NCBI GenBank assembly: GCA_913061315.1
Contig: CAJXUC010000015.1
Location: forward strand, 1 to 64,000
Direction: 5' to 3'
Source: an uncultured Gammaproteobacteria bacterium
GTDB lineage: Bacteria; Pseudomonadota; Gammaproteobacteria; GCA-001735895
DNA length: 64,000 nt
A program made the position numbers and the translations under genes. This document shows, one piece after another, positions 16,819 through 25,747 of this stretch. Each line of letters begins with the position of its first letter. Position 1 is the first letter of the stretch. Under the pieces are notes generated by a model, which saw nothing but the letters and a program-made list of their open reading frames with translations, searched no databases and was not told the origin of the DNA.

Positions 16819-18075
16819 ATGACTACAGCCAACCATAATCTTATTAGCCGTCGCAGCAGAGTGCTCGGACCAACTTATACCCACTTTTATGAGGAACCAT
16901 TGCATATTATTCGGGGTGAAGGTATTTGGCTTTATGACAGTAGCGGTAAACAATATCTCGATTGTTACAATAATGTGCCCTCTGTCGGTCATTGTAATCC
17001 CTACGTTGTAGAGGCTATTACTCGACAAATTAGCACGTTAAACACTCACACTCGTTACTTACATGAAAATGTAATCGAATACGCTGAAATGCTAACAGCA
17101 ACTATCCCCGAAGATGACTATGTGGTTCTACTGGTTTGTACAGGCACTGAAGCAAATGACCTGGCCTACCGCATCGCCTCCACAGTGACAGGGAATAAGG
17201 GTGTTATTATTACTGAAAATGTTTATCACGGTAACTCAACACTGGTATCCGAGTTATCACCTTCTGAAGGACGCCATCACCCATGTCCTGATTTCATTAC
17301 AGAAATTGCAGCGCCTGATAGCTACCGTGGCAAAGTAGATGCTCAAGAGATAAATGCGGCGATAAAACAGTTAGCAATAAACGGTCATAAACCCGCCATG
17401 CAATTGATCGAAGGTGCATTTGAAAACCCCGGCCTTTTCACCCCGGAGAAAACCTATTATCAGGATATGATTGCTAAAACTCGCGCAGCCGGAGGGTTAA
17501 TTGTATTTGATGAAGTTCAATCGGGTCTTTGTCGTCAAGGTGAAAATTATTGGGCCTTTCAAAACTCTGAGCTGGTGCCGGATATTATAACCATGGGAAA
17601 ACCATTGGGAGGTGGACACCCGTTAGCTGCAGTAGTTGTCAAACGTCACGTAATAGAAGAATTTGGTAAAGTGACTGATTACTTCAACACCTTTGGTGGC
17701 AACCCTGTTTCAGCAGCCGCTGGGCGTGCGGTTCTGCAATATATTCATAAAGAAAATATTCTGCAAAGTGTCCATGATACTGGCATCTATTTTAAACAAG
17801 GTCTGGTTGACCTTCAAAAAAAACATAATGTTATCGGTGATATAAGGGGCAAAGGTCTGTTCATTGGTATTGACTTAGTCAAGGATCAACGCACCAAGGA
17901 ACAGGCACCCGAACAGGCGACTCGCCTGATCGAATTAGCAAAAGATGAAGGCATGCTAATTTCAACCGTAGGTGTTGAAGCGAATGTATTAAAGATTAGA
18001 CCCCCTTTAATATTCAATCAAGATAATGCAGATATGGCACTAGGCATGCTCAACAATGCATTTAGTGCGCTTTAA
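16819..18075 (+). CDS. Class-III PLP enzyme (aminotransferase or phospho-lyase)
   Basis: 418 residues, fold type I, AGXT2/ethanolamine-phosphate phospho-lyase branch. Motifs: YLDCYNNVPSVGHCNP, CTGTEANDLAYRIA, LIVFDEVQSGLCRQG (PLP-pyridine Asp), ITMGKPLGGGHP (Schiff-base Lys), FNTFGGNPVSAAAG and a C-terminal LKIRPPL. NNVPSVGHCNP rather than an AGIAVxxLGH pattern is characteristic of the AGXT2-like phospho-lyases. The adjacent kinase gene supports a kinase then phospho-lyase pathway that eliminates phosphate and ammonia. A plain aminotransferase remains possible. Confidence 0.85.
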   Translation: MTTANHNLISRRSRVLGPTYTHFYEEPLHIIRGEGIWLYDSSGKQYLDCYNNVPSVGHCNPYVVEAITRQISTLNTHTRYLHENVIEYAEMLTATIPEDDYVVLLVCTGTEANDLAYRIASTVTGNKGVIITENVYHGNSTLVSELSPSEGRHHPCPDFITEIAAPDSYRGKVDAQEINAAIKQLAINGHKPAMQLIEGAFENPGLFTPEKTYYQDMIAKTRAAGGLIVFDEVQSGLCRQGENYWAFQNSELVPDIITMGKPLGGGHPLAAVVVKRHVIEEFGKVTDYFNTFGGNPVSAAAGRAVLQYIHKENILQSVHDTGIYFKQGLVDLQKKHNVIGDIRGKGLFIGIDLVKDQRTKEQAPEQATRLIELAKDEGMLISTVGVEANVLKIRPPLIFNQDNADMALGMLNNAFSAL

Positions 18076-18094
18076 AAGGCTGCTTTTATAGTTT
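18073..18094 (+). terminator. Weak terminator after the class-III PLP gene
   Basis: TAAAAG-GCTG-CTTTTA stem overlapping the stop codon, then TAG and five Ts. AT-rich and short, so modest strength. Confidence 0.5.
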
Positions 18095-18643
18095 TTCTAA
18101 ATCGTCTGTTTTAATAAACCGTATTTAACATTAGTGATTAGGAAAACGGTTAGTCAAAAATTAAGTATTCAGCTTTAAAAAGGCGTCAGGTGCATCAACT
18201 TGGTAGTCATTATTTAATTTGCATATCATAATAACGGGTTCATCCTCAGATTCCCCAGCGACATCGAGTAATCGTAGTTGATGTCAAGTTGAACTCACCT
18301 CAGCTGCGAAAAATAACCCATATAACATATCATTTAGGACACTTATTGCGTAAAAATGTATTTACTTATTATATGCGAATGATTATCATTTGCGGATGAT
18401 GGTGTTACTATCTATACTTGCTTAAACTCAATTGATGATACAACTCTGCCATTCCGTTGGAGTTAAAAAGTAAGAGAGTGCTTAAGTAATATAACAGTAT
18501 TTAAATGACAGAGGCCCGTTATGGTTATATAGGCCATTTTCCCACTGGGCATGGGTACTTTAAGTCTGTAAAGATCCGCTAGTGCAGTAAGGCCTAATGC
18601 ACCATATATTGATGAATTTAAATTTGATAATTAGGAGATCGAT
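18076..18643. other. Regulatory intergenic region upstream of HemS-like gene
   Basis: About 570 bp with no supported gene. It contains the strong Fur-like box at 18374-18388. Confidence 0.5.
18374..18388 (+). promoter_or_regulatory. Strong candidate Fur box
   Basis: TGCGAATGATTATCA is a 7-1-7 Fur-type site, extending to the 19-mer GCGAATGATTATCATTTGC, which is close to the classical 19-bp Fur consensus. It lies 255 bp upstream of the HemS-like gene, an iron/heme function, which makes it the best supported of the three boxes. Confidence 0.75.
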
Positions 18644-19090
18644 ATGCTCAATCCAAATGTAGTAACCAAAATGAGTGAACTTGAACTTTTAGTCACAGGC
18701 TGTGGAGACTCAGTGATTCGCTTGAAATCAGAGTGGAACCATATTATTGAAGCTATAAAAACATTAGGGCCTGTCATGCCTTTAACGCGAAATGAATATG
18801 CAGCCTGTGAAAAAAACGGTACCTATAGCAACGTTAAAATCATGAGCAGTATGGGTTTTGTACTTGATGATTTGATTAATCTAAAATTATTTATTAGTCA
18901 CTGGTATCAGGGATTTTTTGTGTGCGAAAACACAACCAATGGTGAAAGTCAGAGCCTGCAATTCTTTGATAGTGATGGCAAGGCTATTCACAAGATCTAC
19001 CTACTTGAGTTGAGTGATGAAAAATCTTTTGACTCTTTTATATCAACATTTACTAGTAGTGACCAATCAAATTTTTTGAGCAAGCAATAA
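18644..19090 (+). CDS. Single-domain HemS/HmuS-like heme utilisation protein
   Basis: 148 residues matching one half of the duplicated HemS/ChuS fold: LGPVMPLTRNEYAACEKNGT, NLKLFISHWYQGFFV and SQSLQFFDSDGKAIHKIYL correspond to the RNE-x-A-x-H/C-E-x-G, DLRLFxxxW and QFFDxxGxAxxKxY motifs of the family. Full HemS proteins are about 340 residues with two such domains, so this is a natural half-length form. Likely role is cytoplasmic heme binding, transfer or degradation. AGGAG lies 6 nt before ATG, and a Fur box lies upstream. It is followed by a small gene of unknown function. Confidence 0.82.
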   Translation: MLNPNVVTKMSELELLVTGCGDSVIRLKSEWNHIIEAIKTLGPVMPLTRNEYAACEKNGTYSNVKIMSSMGFVLDDLINLKLFISHWYQGFFVCENTTNGESQSLQFFDSDGKAIHKIYLLELSDEKSFDSFISTFTSSDQSNFLSKQ

Positions 19091-19149
19091 TTCTTGTACC
19101 TTAAACCCTTTAAATTTTGATAAAACTTAAAAATAAAAGAGTAATAATA

Positions 19150-19428
19150 ATGAATGCAACATTCCCTGATATTAATATTGATAACATTGACCCACAGCTG
19201 GTAGCAGCCTCTTTATGTTATCTGATAACGCTTCATTTTAGAGGGAATTCAGAAAACCTTACAGCGGTGGTAAAGCACCATTTGAAAATTTTGATCGAAC
19301 TGAATGAGTATGTTTCACCTGAAGCAACTGCCACTTACCATAAGCTAAGTAAAATGTGGGCCAATATTGAAAATGAAGGGAAAATTCAACCCAGCATTGA
19401 ATGTAATCACAAAAAAACAATACATTGA
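19150..19428 (+). CDS. Small helical protein in the heme locus, unknown
   Basis: 92 residues starting at ATG 19150, which has AAGAG about 9 nt upstream; the longer frame from TTG 19117 is less likely. It is predicted mostly helical (DPQLVAASLCYLITLHF, LTAVVKHHLKILIELNEYV) with no signal peptide. It lies 59 bp after the HemS-like gene on the same strand and probably shares its transcript. The H/C-containing C-terminus (ECNHKKTIH) could bind metal, but that is speculative. I do not recognise the family. Confidence 0.6.
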   Translation: MNATFPDINIDNIDPQLVAASLCYLITLHFRGNSENLTAVVKHHLKILIELNEYVSPEATATYHKLSKMWANIENEGKIQPSIECNHKKTIH

Positions 19429-19860
19429 TTCAATTAAGCTAGTCGCCAACTATATCGACTGACAACCAACTCATTTAATGTTGTATTGGGCTACTCAAAA
19501 AACTCCAAAGTGGCGAGGAAAATAAAAATCACAGCCCACCTAAATGAAAGGATCGCGGGTAGATAAGAATAATTTAACCTTATTAACGCACATTAGAACC
19601 CTCACCCAGTCACAATCAGAAGCAGGATACATGGTTGTCTAAAAAAACTGTATTCTGTAGGTATCGCTGACTAAATGTGGTCAATGCACTCTCACAAAAA
19701 TGCTTTAATCGGACCGGCAGTCAATACTATAGACACTGCATCTGCCAATGGTTGTATCGAAGCCTAAACCAATTTTGTTTAAAAATTTGACTGCTTTACA
19801 TTTTCTAATCATCCAAATTGGTTAGAATGAGATTTGGGTAAAATTTTAAACGAGTCTGCC
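19429..19860. other. Intergenic region, nothing recognised
   Basis: About 430 bp between the heme-locus small gene and the YacL gene. No clear hairpin terminator, repeat or coding remnant. Confidence 0.4.
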
Positions 19861-20223
19861 GTGGATTACGAATTTCAAAATAACTACTTGGGGTGCCCTA
19901 TAGCTAAATTTTCAATGGGTCATGAAGCTTTTGGCCAGTGGTTTACTGAAGATCTGTCAAATGACATTATGCTAGTCGATAAAATATTGGTCAGCATTTT
20001 CGAAATTGAAAATAAAGTAATTGTTAAGAAAACTTTCATTGGGAAAACCTTTGAATTAATGATCGAATTTGAACAAGCCTCAGTTCGAGCTTTGTCGTTA
20101 GATTATGATTCAAATCAAGCGCTCGACGATGGCATGGAATTATTTGATCAGGAGCAACTGTCAGAATGCGGTTTAACGGATTTCAAAGAAACGCTGGTTT
20201 CCTGGCGGGAATTTATCACTTGA
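19861..20223 (+). CDS. yacL: YacL/UPF0231 family protein
   Basis: Starting at GTG 19861 the protein is 120 residues, the same length as Escherichia coli YacL, and begins MDYEF like that protein. Conserved stretches are AKFSMGHEAFGQWFTED and ECGLTDFKETLVSWREFI, matching YacL SMGHEVVGHWF and LCGVEDFLQVVAAYRNFV. A TTG nine codons earlier gives a non-homologous leader. Function is unknown; the family is typical of Gammaproteobacteria and is useful here as a taxonomic pointer. Confidence 0.88.
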   Translation: MDYEFQNNYLGCPIAKFSMGHEAFGQWFTEDLSNDIMLVDKILVSIFEIENKVIVKKTFIGKTFELMIEFEQASVRALSLDYDSNQALDDGMELFDQEQLSECGLTDFKETLVSWREFIT

Positions 20224-20650
20224 GTCATTCCTTGTAATGGTTGGCATCAAACCTTTTGGTTAAATCTTGTCCCTTGCTTTTTAACCGAACTCAAGTTCTT
20301 TAGTAGTACTGTTTTAACTTATATACTGGGATATAAAAACGAGACAATACTCGATCCTACGGCTAATTATGCTGAAAACCCGCCTATTTTTTAAAAAATT
20401 CTATATTTATAATTTTTTCTTCTATTAAGGCCTGTCTTCAATATTTCTCTGCTAATTACTGTGATAGCATCACAGCTTGAAGAGTAAAGGCCGTGTTCAA
20501 AAACACTGCAGAAGATAGAGCAACACTAATTATTCTCTATTCACTTAGGTTATCTAAATAGTTTGCTCAATTTCTGGATGTTTGGTTTGTTTCGAGCTTT
20601 TTATCAACGATCAAAAAGCAATTCTGCAAATACTTAAAGGATAATTGAAA
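20224..20650. other. Intergenic region, nothing recognised
   Basis: About 430 bp, AT-rich, upstream of the class-V aminotransferase gene and presumably containing its promoter. No operator or coding remnant supported. Confidence 0.4.
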
Positions 20651-22054
20651 ATGACCAAGCAAACTTCAATAAAAGCCCATGAATTAATTTCTCCACTCTC
20701 GGGACTGAGACATCTCATTGAAACCAATCAAATTGAAGCGTCTAGCGACGATTTTTTGAGTGATAAAGCTGCAGTGTGGTCTCCCCATAACAAGATCATA
20801 AACGTGACACCAGGGCCAGCTTTTGGTTCTGATTTGGTCACTCAATTTTCATCAACCCAAACAAGAGGCATGCGCGGTCCAGGCGCGGCTGAATTTTTTA
20901 CGACCATTCGTCAAGAGTACGCAAAATTGGTGGATATGCCCGCAGGCGGCATGCCTCTCTTCTTTAACGGTTCTGGAACAGCAGCTACCGAAGCAGCTGC
21001 AGGCTCATTGCGGACGCCAGACGAAGTGAGTTCCGACAAGATTGTCATCCTAACCTTGGAGATTGGTTGGTTCAGTAATGCTATGGGCAATTGCGTTGAA
21101 AATTTAGGTAGAGGTGTCAATCGCTTACAAGAAGAACTGGGTGAAGACCTGCCGTTTGATCGATGCAAGACGGCACTAGAGAAAGACCTTGCCGATAACT
21201 CAGGGGGTGGCATCAAAATAGTAATGGCTCCGCATAATGAAACAGGTGCGGGCGTTACTGCCAACATACAGAGATTGCGTGATTTGCTGGATGAGCTTAA
21301 ACATCCGGCCCTTCTTGGTATTGACGGCATTTCTTCCATCGGCAGTTTGCCACTTTCAATGGATAAATTGGGGATCGACATGCTCATGGGATGCAGTCAA
21401 AAAGGCATGATGGCTTCACCTGGCATAGGCATGATTACACTCAGCCCAAAAGCATTGAAAAAAATTGCCGAGTGTGATCAACAAATGATAGCGGCTGGGC
21501 TTAAAAAAGCCGAACACTACCTGAGCCTTACGAAGATGATTGCAGCCATGGAAACGAGTGCGCTTCACACAGAAACCCCACCAAACTACGCCCAATTAGC
21601 CGTGGCTTTGGATACTATTGCAATCGAGGGTTTAGCTCGAGTTTTCGAACGTCATGCAGATTGTTCTGCAATCTTTCGGGCTGCGGTAATGGCTGCAGGT
21701 TTTGAACTCGTGGCAAAAGACATTCATATAGCGTCCAATGTGGTGACTGCAATCAAGGCACCAAAAGGTTATGGAGAGAAAGAAATCAAAGCAGTTTTAA
21801 GTATTATGCATAACAAGCACGCTGTAGAAGCAGCGGCTATTCCAGGCTATCCGGATATGGGCTGGAGACTTTGTGCAACAGGTGGAATACAACCCCAACA
21901 TGCTCTAATGGCTTCCATAGCATTCTTGAAGGCAGCCGACGAAGCCGGTTTACCAATTGATAGTGATAAGGGATTGTTTGCTGCATCTGAGACCTATGGA
22001 AAAGTTGTTCGATATCATCGCCCCCTCCCTGGAATTGATATGTACGGTAGGTAA
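20651..22054 (+). CDS. Class-V aminotransferase, serine/alanine-glyoxylate type
   Basis: 467 residues, PLP fold type I class V. Visible motifs: NVTPGPAFGSDL (N-terminal TPGP), NGSGTAATEAAAGS, APHNETGAGV (ETG), LLGIDGISSIGSLPL (PLP Asp) and GCSQKGMMASPG (Schiff-base Lys). The ALHTETPPNYAQL region corresponds to the HTPPT helix and WRLCATGG to the C-terminal RIG motif. Likely reaction: amino transfer to or from glyoxylate using serine or alanine, as in the serine cycle or photorespiration-like salvage. AAAGGA 9 nt before ATG 20651 supports the start. The protein is longer than typical SgaA (about 400). Confidence 0.82.
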   Translation: MTKQTSIKAHELISPLSGLRHLIETNQIEASSDDFLSDKAAVWSPHNKIINVTPGPAFGSDLVTQFSSTQTRGMRGPGAAEFFTTIRQEYAKLVDMPAGGMPLFFNGSGTAATEAAAGSLRTPDEVSSDKIVILTLEIGWFSNAMGNCVENLGRGVNRLQEELGEDLPFDRCKTALEKDLADNSGGGIKIVMAPHNETGAGVTANIQRLRDLLDELKHPALLGIDGISSIGSLPLSMDKLGIDMLMGCSQKGMMASPGIGMITLSPKALKKIAECDQQMIAAGLKKAEHYLSLTKMIAAMETSALHTETPPNYAQLAVALDTIAIEGLARVFERHADCSAIFRAAVMAAGFELVAKDIHIASNVVTAIKAPKGYGEKEIKAVLSIMHNKHAVEAAAIPGYPDMGWRLCATGGIQPQHALMASIAFLKAADEAGLPIDSDKGLFAASETYGKVVRYHRPLPGIDMYGR

Positions 22055-22097
22055 GTCTGTCATAAAATATGAAATGCACACTCAGCACACATTCAGG

Positions 22098-22132
22098 GCG
22101 GTGGTACCTCAGAATTTTTAATGGTCCACCGC
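22098..22132. repeat. Dispersed hairpin repeat, copy A
   Basis: GCGGTGG (22098-22104) pairs with CCACCGC (22126-22132). It shares CGGTGGTAC and GGTCCACCG with a second hairpin at 25643-25681. It sits between convergent genes. Confidence 0.7.
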
Positions 22133-22311
22133 TCCTTCGTTTGCAGCTACCAGGGGCAAGACATAAAATAAATAATGCAGTGACACGGACATTCTGCATG
22201 ATCGACTGAGCATGATACCATTTCATCCAGGAAGTCTTTTCCTAACAAAAAAGTATATAGGTTATCGAAGTGGTTAAGACTCTGTAGGATTATATCCTCA
22301 GGCGGTCTCAG

Positions 22312-22857
22312 TTAACGACGCATGGAAGCCAAACTAAAGCTACCGTTGTAATCCACCGGATAACTCATGTGCAATATGTATGTGCCACTTTCTGCAAATT
22401 CATGCGTGAGGTTAACCGCACAAGAGACTGTATTTAAAAGTACAAAGTTTTCTGTGTATATACTGATGAAGCTATTACTTTTACCCCGACAATAAGATGT
22501 TTTTGCAAGATCCAATGGTTTATTTAGGGCTGCCCGGATTATCCACTTGTCTTTAGCAACAACTGTATATTTAAAATAGTTCGTAGATAAGTTGCTAGAA
22601 ATAGCGTGTCTTTTAGATAAGTTTAACTCAACTGGTAAACCAGGGCTGCCACCAGAAATTGCTGGTCCAGCAGCTTGAGAAAGACTATTTTCAGAAAGTG
22701 CTTCCTGGTTAGTTACTTCGATACCAGAAGGTGATACTTCAATAGTAGTTGGTAAAACTATAGTATTCAGTAAGGTGTCTACGTCACTACAGGCAACAAG
22801 ACCAAGCGACAATATTAAACTAGAGACCAAAGGGATTTTTTTCTTAAATAAATTCAT
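22312..22857 (-). CDS. Lipoprotein with PPC-like domain
   Basis: 181 residues. N-terminal signal with a lipobox (LGLVAC, Cys23) predicts lipidation and an outer-membrane or periplasmic location. The second half (FKYTVVAKDKWIIRAAL, FISIYTENFVLLNTVSC, AESGTYILHMSYPVDYNGSF) has the strand order and AGTYxxxV-like motif of bacterial pre-peptidase C-terminal (PPC) domains, usually an accessory beta-sandwich. No protease or other catalytic domain is attached, so it is a stand-alone PPC lipoprotein. No operon partner. Confidence 0.75.
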   Translation of the reverse strand: MNLFKKKIPLVSSLILSLGLVACSDVDTLLNTIVLPTTIEVSPSGIEVTNQEALSENSLSQAAGPAISGGSPGLPVELNLSKRHAISSNLSTNYFKYTVVAKDKWIIRAALNKPLDLAKTSYCRGKSNSFISIYTENFVLLNTVSCAVNLTHEFAESGTYILHMSYPVDYNGSFSLASMRR

Positions 22858-23503
22858 AGCCGTAATTACTACAATATAGCGCTATTGTTGTTTGACGAGC
22901 AGTTTAGTTTTTTCATTGATTATAAATAAATTATGAAAATATATAGGGTCAACTACATAAAAAAATGTTAAATAAATTAAGAAAATTTACTATACCAATA
23001 GCTTTGAAAATAGATGTAGGTTGAAGATTATTATCACGTAAGATGTTTACTACAAACCTTGATTTTATAAAAGTGAATAGGCTTAATTATGCTTGATAGC
23101 GCAGATCACATTACTACTACGTGAATCAGAGGGAGCCAGAACGCGCATAGCCACAAAATGTTAAAGTGAATTGATCACGATGACTTCATCAAAAAAATCA
23201 TTCTGAAGAGAAACGAAGAAAAATTTCAGTCGGTGTTAAAGCGCTTAAAAGTCTTTGTATACCGAGAAAAATTAAATGGCGGTCTGTTTTAGTGCTCGAA
23301 AAACCATCACTTAATAGCGCTATTAGGTTATGATAGTAGAGAATTTTACACTGACTGTTCGCCCTTTCTAGGTTTACGGTAAACAGTTAAAACCCAAATG
23401 GATTCAACCCAAAATTTGTAACTGAAAGACGGGTAGCATCTCATCGACAGACTTCTAATCGATTCGGACACCGTAGTATTCACAGAGAAACTGAGAGAAA
23501 CAA
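22858..23503. other. Intergenic region, nothing intact
   Basis: About 650 bp, very AT-rich on the left. Some stretches near 23090-23190 look slightly protein-like on the minus strand (VAMRVLAPSDSRSSN), but I cannot assign them. No terminator or operator supported. Confidence 0.35.
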
Positions 23504-23869
23504 ATGAAGCCATATCAAGCCACTATCCTTAATGCCGTCGTATTGGTAATATTCGGCCTTTGGGCTTATCTGAATGTAGCTGCAGAGTCGCGCTCTATGA
23601 CGATATTAATACCCGTATTTTTTGGCGTTGTTCTCGCCTTACTGGCTATACCCTTTAAAAAGGAAAATAAAGTTGTTGCTCACGTTGTTGCTGGGTTAAC
23701 ACTTCTGATTTCGATAGCACTAATCATGCCGCTAATGGGTTCCATCGGCCGCGAGGATATGGATGCCATATTCCGAGTGGGTGTTATGATGACAGCCTGT
23801 TTGTTCGCCTTAGTTGTCTATATTAAAAGTTTTATTTCAACTCGGCGCGCGCGGCAAAATGAGGCATAA
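23504..23869 (+). CDS. Small four-helix inner membrane protein
   Basis: 121 residues with four hydrophobic segments (AVVLVIFGLWAYLNV, ILIPVFFGVVLALLA, VVAGLTLLISIALIM, VGVMMTACLFALVVY) and a basic C-terminus (STRRARQ) expected to stay in the cytoplasm. It looks like a real conserved membrane protein family common in marine bacteria, but no function is known to me. Monocistronic, with a strong terminator immediately after it. Confidence 0.75.
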   Translation: MKPYQATILNAVVLVIFGLWAYLNVAAESRSMTILIPVFFGVVLALLAIPFKKENKVVAHVVAGLTLLISIALIMPLMGSIGREDMDAIFRVGVMMTACLFALVVYIKSFISTRRARQNEA

Positions 23870-23905
23870 CCAAGTAATATCACACTATTGAAGAACCCTG
23901 TAAAA

Positions 23906-23955
23906 CCCGATAAAGCCCGGTTCAGCGACGTAGGTAGCTGACGGGCTTTATCGGG
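23906..23955. terminator. Bidirectional terminator hairpin
   Basis: A 14-bp perfect inverted repeat (CCCGATAAAGCCCG / CGGGCTTTATCGGG) with an inner TCAGC/GCTGA stem. It lies between the convergent membrane-protein and GNAT-like genes. T-runs outside the stem are short, so termination would rest on stem strength. Confidence 0.75.
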
Positions 23956-24134
23956 AATAAAACAAGACAATTTGTGGCGTCAAATTACAACTGATTTTTA
24001 GACGAACTAAGCATCGATATACAATAGGCCAAAATCAACAAACTAAAATGGGGTCAAACGTGAGAACTTTGCATTAAAGTTAAATCGCATTTAAAGGCTA
24101 AAAGACCTTAATTATATAATAGGCATGCAACTGA

Positions 24135-24620
24135 CTAAATCAGTTTACCCGTCCAATCACACCAAGCAATCTCTCTACCAGGAAAAGCACATTGTTGAAA
24201 AGGCCATGCCTCAGCTAACCAGCGCTTTGTTTGATTAAATAGATCATCGTCTAAATTGATCTCACTATCACGCACCCAAAGATAGACTTCACAACTGAAG
24301 CCGGGAACCGCTGTCGGATAAAGATAAACACAGCCAATATAACGACTATTGAAAGCAGATAAAACTGCATAGGCAAATCCTTCTCGGTTATTATATTCAG
24401 CCTCATGCTGAACCAAATCTTTAATGTTTGATTCAAACGTCATAGAGTCTTCCGGCCATCGGTCATTCTCATTAAATACTTGTCGCAGACGGTTCCGGCT
24501 CGACATAACGGCTTCGTAATCTTCATTCCCAACACTTGGCCCCAATACAACAAAAGTAAACTGATCCGTTTTTAAATGCGCCGGAATACTAACACTTGCC
24601 GCTAATAATTTTTCCTCCAT
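24135..24620 (-). CDS. GNAT-like N-acetyltransferase family protein
   Basis: 161 residues resembling a divergent GNAT: a central FAYAVLSAFNSRYIGCVYL beta-hairpin followed by EVYLWVRDSE matches the strand 4/strand 5 region, but the canonical R/QxxGxG/A acetyl-CoA loop is not obvious. WPEDSMTFESN resembles uncharacterised GNAT relatives. Its start codon shares one base with the stop of the upstream gene (24620), so the two are translationally coupled. The substrate is unknown. Confidence 0.6.
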   Translation of the reverse strand: MEEKLLAASVSIPAHLKTDQFTFVVLGPSVGNEDYEAVMSSRNRLRQVFNENDRWPEDSMTFESNIKDLVQHEAEYNNREGFAYAVLSAFNSRYIGCVYLYPTAVPGFSCEVYLWVRDSEINLDDDLFNQTKRWLAEAWPFQQCAFPGREIAWCDWTGKLI

Positions 24621-25243
24621 TATATCTCTCCACCTGTTGACTCAATACACCGCCAAGTAAACCCATTAATCGAATAACTCACACCCATCACTGCTGCGTG
24701 AGGCATCGTAAAATCAGTTAATTCACCCAGCCCCCATTGCCACTTCCACCGATTATCTTCAATCAACCAATAGGCACTATTAAAACTAATGCCCGACACC
24801 ATCATTAAAATATGATTGTCTACCCTAATGAGCATACCCAGCAGCTCTCCACTGTGCGCACGTTGTTCAAAAACACGTGTGGCAGGAGATAAAGCGGTCT
24901 GCCTCAGCCAGCGTTCTTTACATTCATAACGCTTACCGACCATCTCAAAGGTCGCATGCTCAAGCAACACGTCTCCATCCCAATCAACCCTACCAATATC
25001 AAGACCTTCATTATGGAAATCTAAATCATGCTGAAAGGTTAAATGAGGCGCTTCCCAATTGACACCCCCAGAAAATGACTCTGGCTCAATATTTAGGTTT
25101 GCCAGGCTAATACGGATATCACCATAGTAACCCTGACTTTGTAGCCAAATAACATCGCTATTCTCTTTAGGTGTTTCACCCTCCATCTGAATGGATTCTC
25201 GTACCCAAGCGCCGACTAATTTATTAGGAACCGTTGTATCCAT
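24620..25243 (-). CDS. Lipocalin-like/HRI1-like beta-barrel protein
   Basis: 207 residues, no signal peptide. Regular short strands with many W, Y and H (VGAWVRESIQMEGE, VIWLQSQGYYGDIRI, FDMHNEG-like turns, RWKWQWGLGEL) suggest a lipocalin-like barrel. VGAWxRxSIQ and VIWLQxxxxYxDIRI resemble HRI1-family proteins, a comparison made from memory. It is the first gene of a two-gene unit with the GNAT-like protein, so the pair may act together. No catalytic residues recognised. Confidence 0.55.
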   Translation of the reverse strand: MDTTVPNKLVGAWVRESIQMEGETPKENSDVIWLQSQGYYGDIRISLANLNIEPESFSGGVNWEAPHLTFQHDLDFHNEGLDIGRVDWDGDVLLEHATFEMVGKRYECKERWLRQTALSPATRVFEQRAHSGELLGMLIRVDNHILMMVSGISFNSAYWLIEDNRWKWQWGLGELTDFTMPHAAVMGVSYSINGFTWRCIESTGGEI

Positions 25244-25747
25244 TTATAAATTCGCAACTAATCAAAAAAATTGATAGGTAAAAAATAACCAAGACATCCA
25301 TTCTTCAGAAATTTTAAATTCAACCCAAAAGTCATTGGTCCCCATAAAAAAGTAATCACTAGGTAAGAGCTATATTGATTCTAAACAATTGAGTTTGTCT
25401 AATTATCCTTCTGCTTTTTTGCAAAGTCTAGAACATAACAATCCGTCAACGAATTAATTGGCTGCGTTATTTATTTTAGTATTTTTAACGGCCTTCTGTA
25501 AGGAGAAAAAATTACACGTTCGAATTGGAGGGGTGGTTGGTTTGTAGGGTCTTTTCGGCCAGTACACGTCATTTGATACGAGTGTAACCAGAATGAGTAA
25601 ACTATCGGTTAGTCCAGCTCTTAATTATAGGCAATCAAAGAGGTCGGTGGTACAGGCAAACCATGCCTAAGGTCCACCGACTCCCGTAATTACAAACTTT
25701 ACTTTCAGTAACGGTTTAACGGAAAATGATGTCGGCCAACGTCCTCA
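25244..25747. other. Intergenic region with second hairpin repeat
   Basis: About 500 bp. The only structure I support is the hairpin at 25643-25681; the rest shows no gene. Confidence 0.45.
25643..25681. repeat. Dispersed hairpin repeat, copy B
   Basis: GTCGGTGG (25643-25650) pairs with CCACCGAC (25674-25681), with an inner AGGCA/TGCCT stem. The outer arms share CGGTGGTAC and GGTCCACCG with the hairpin at 22098. It lies about 65 bp past the stop of the ketopantoate-reductase-like gene. Confidence 0.75.
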
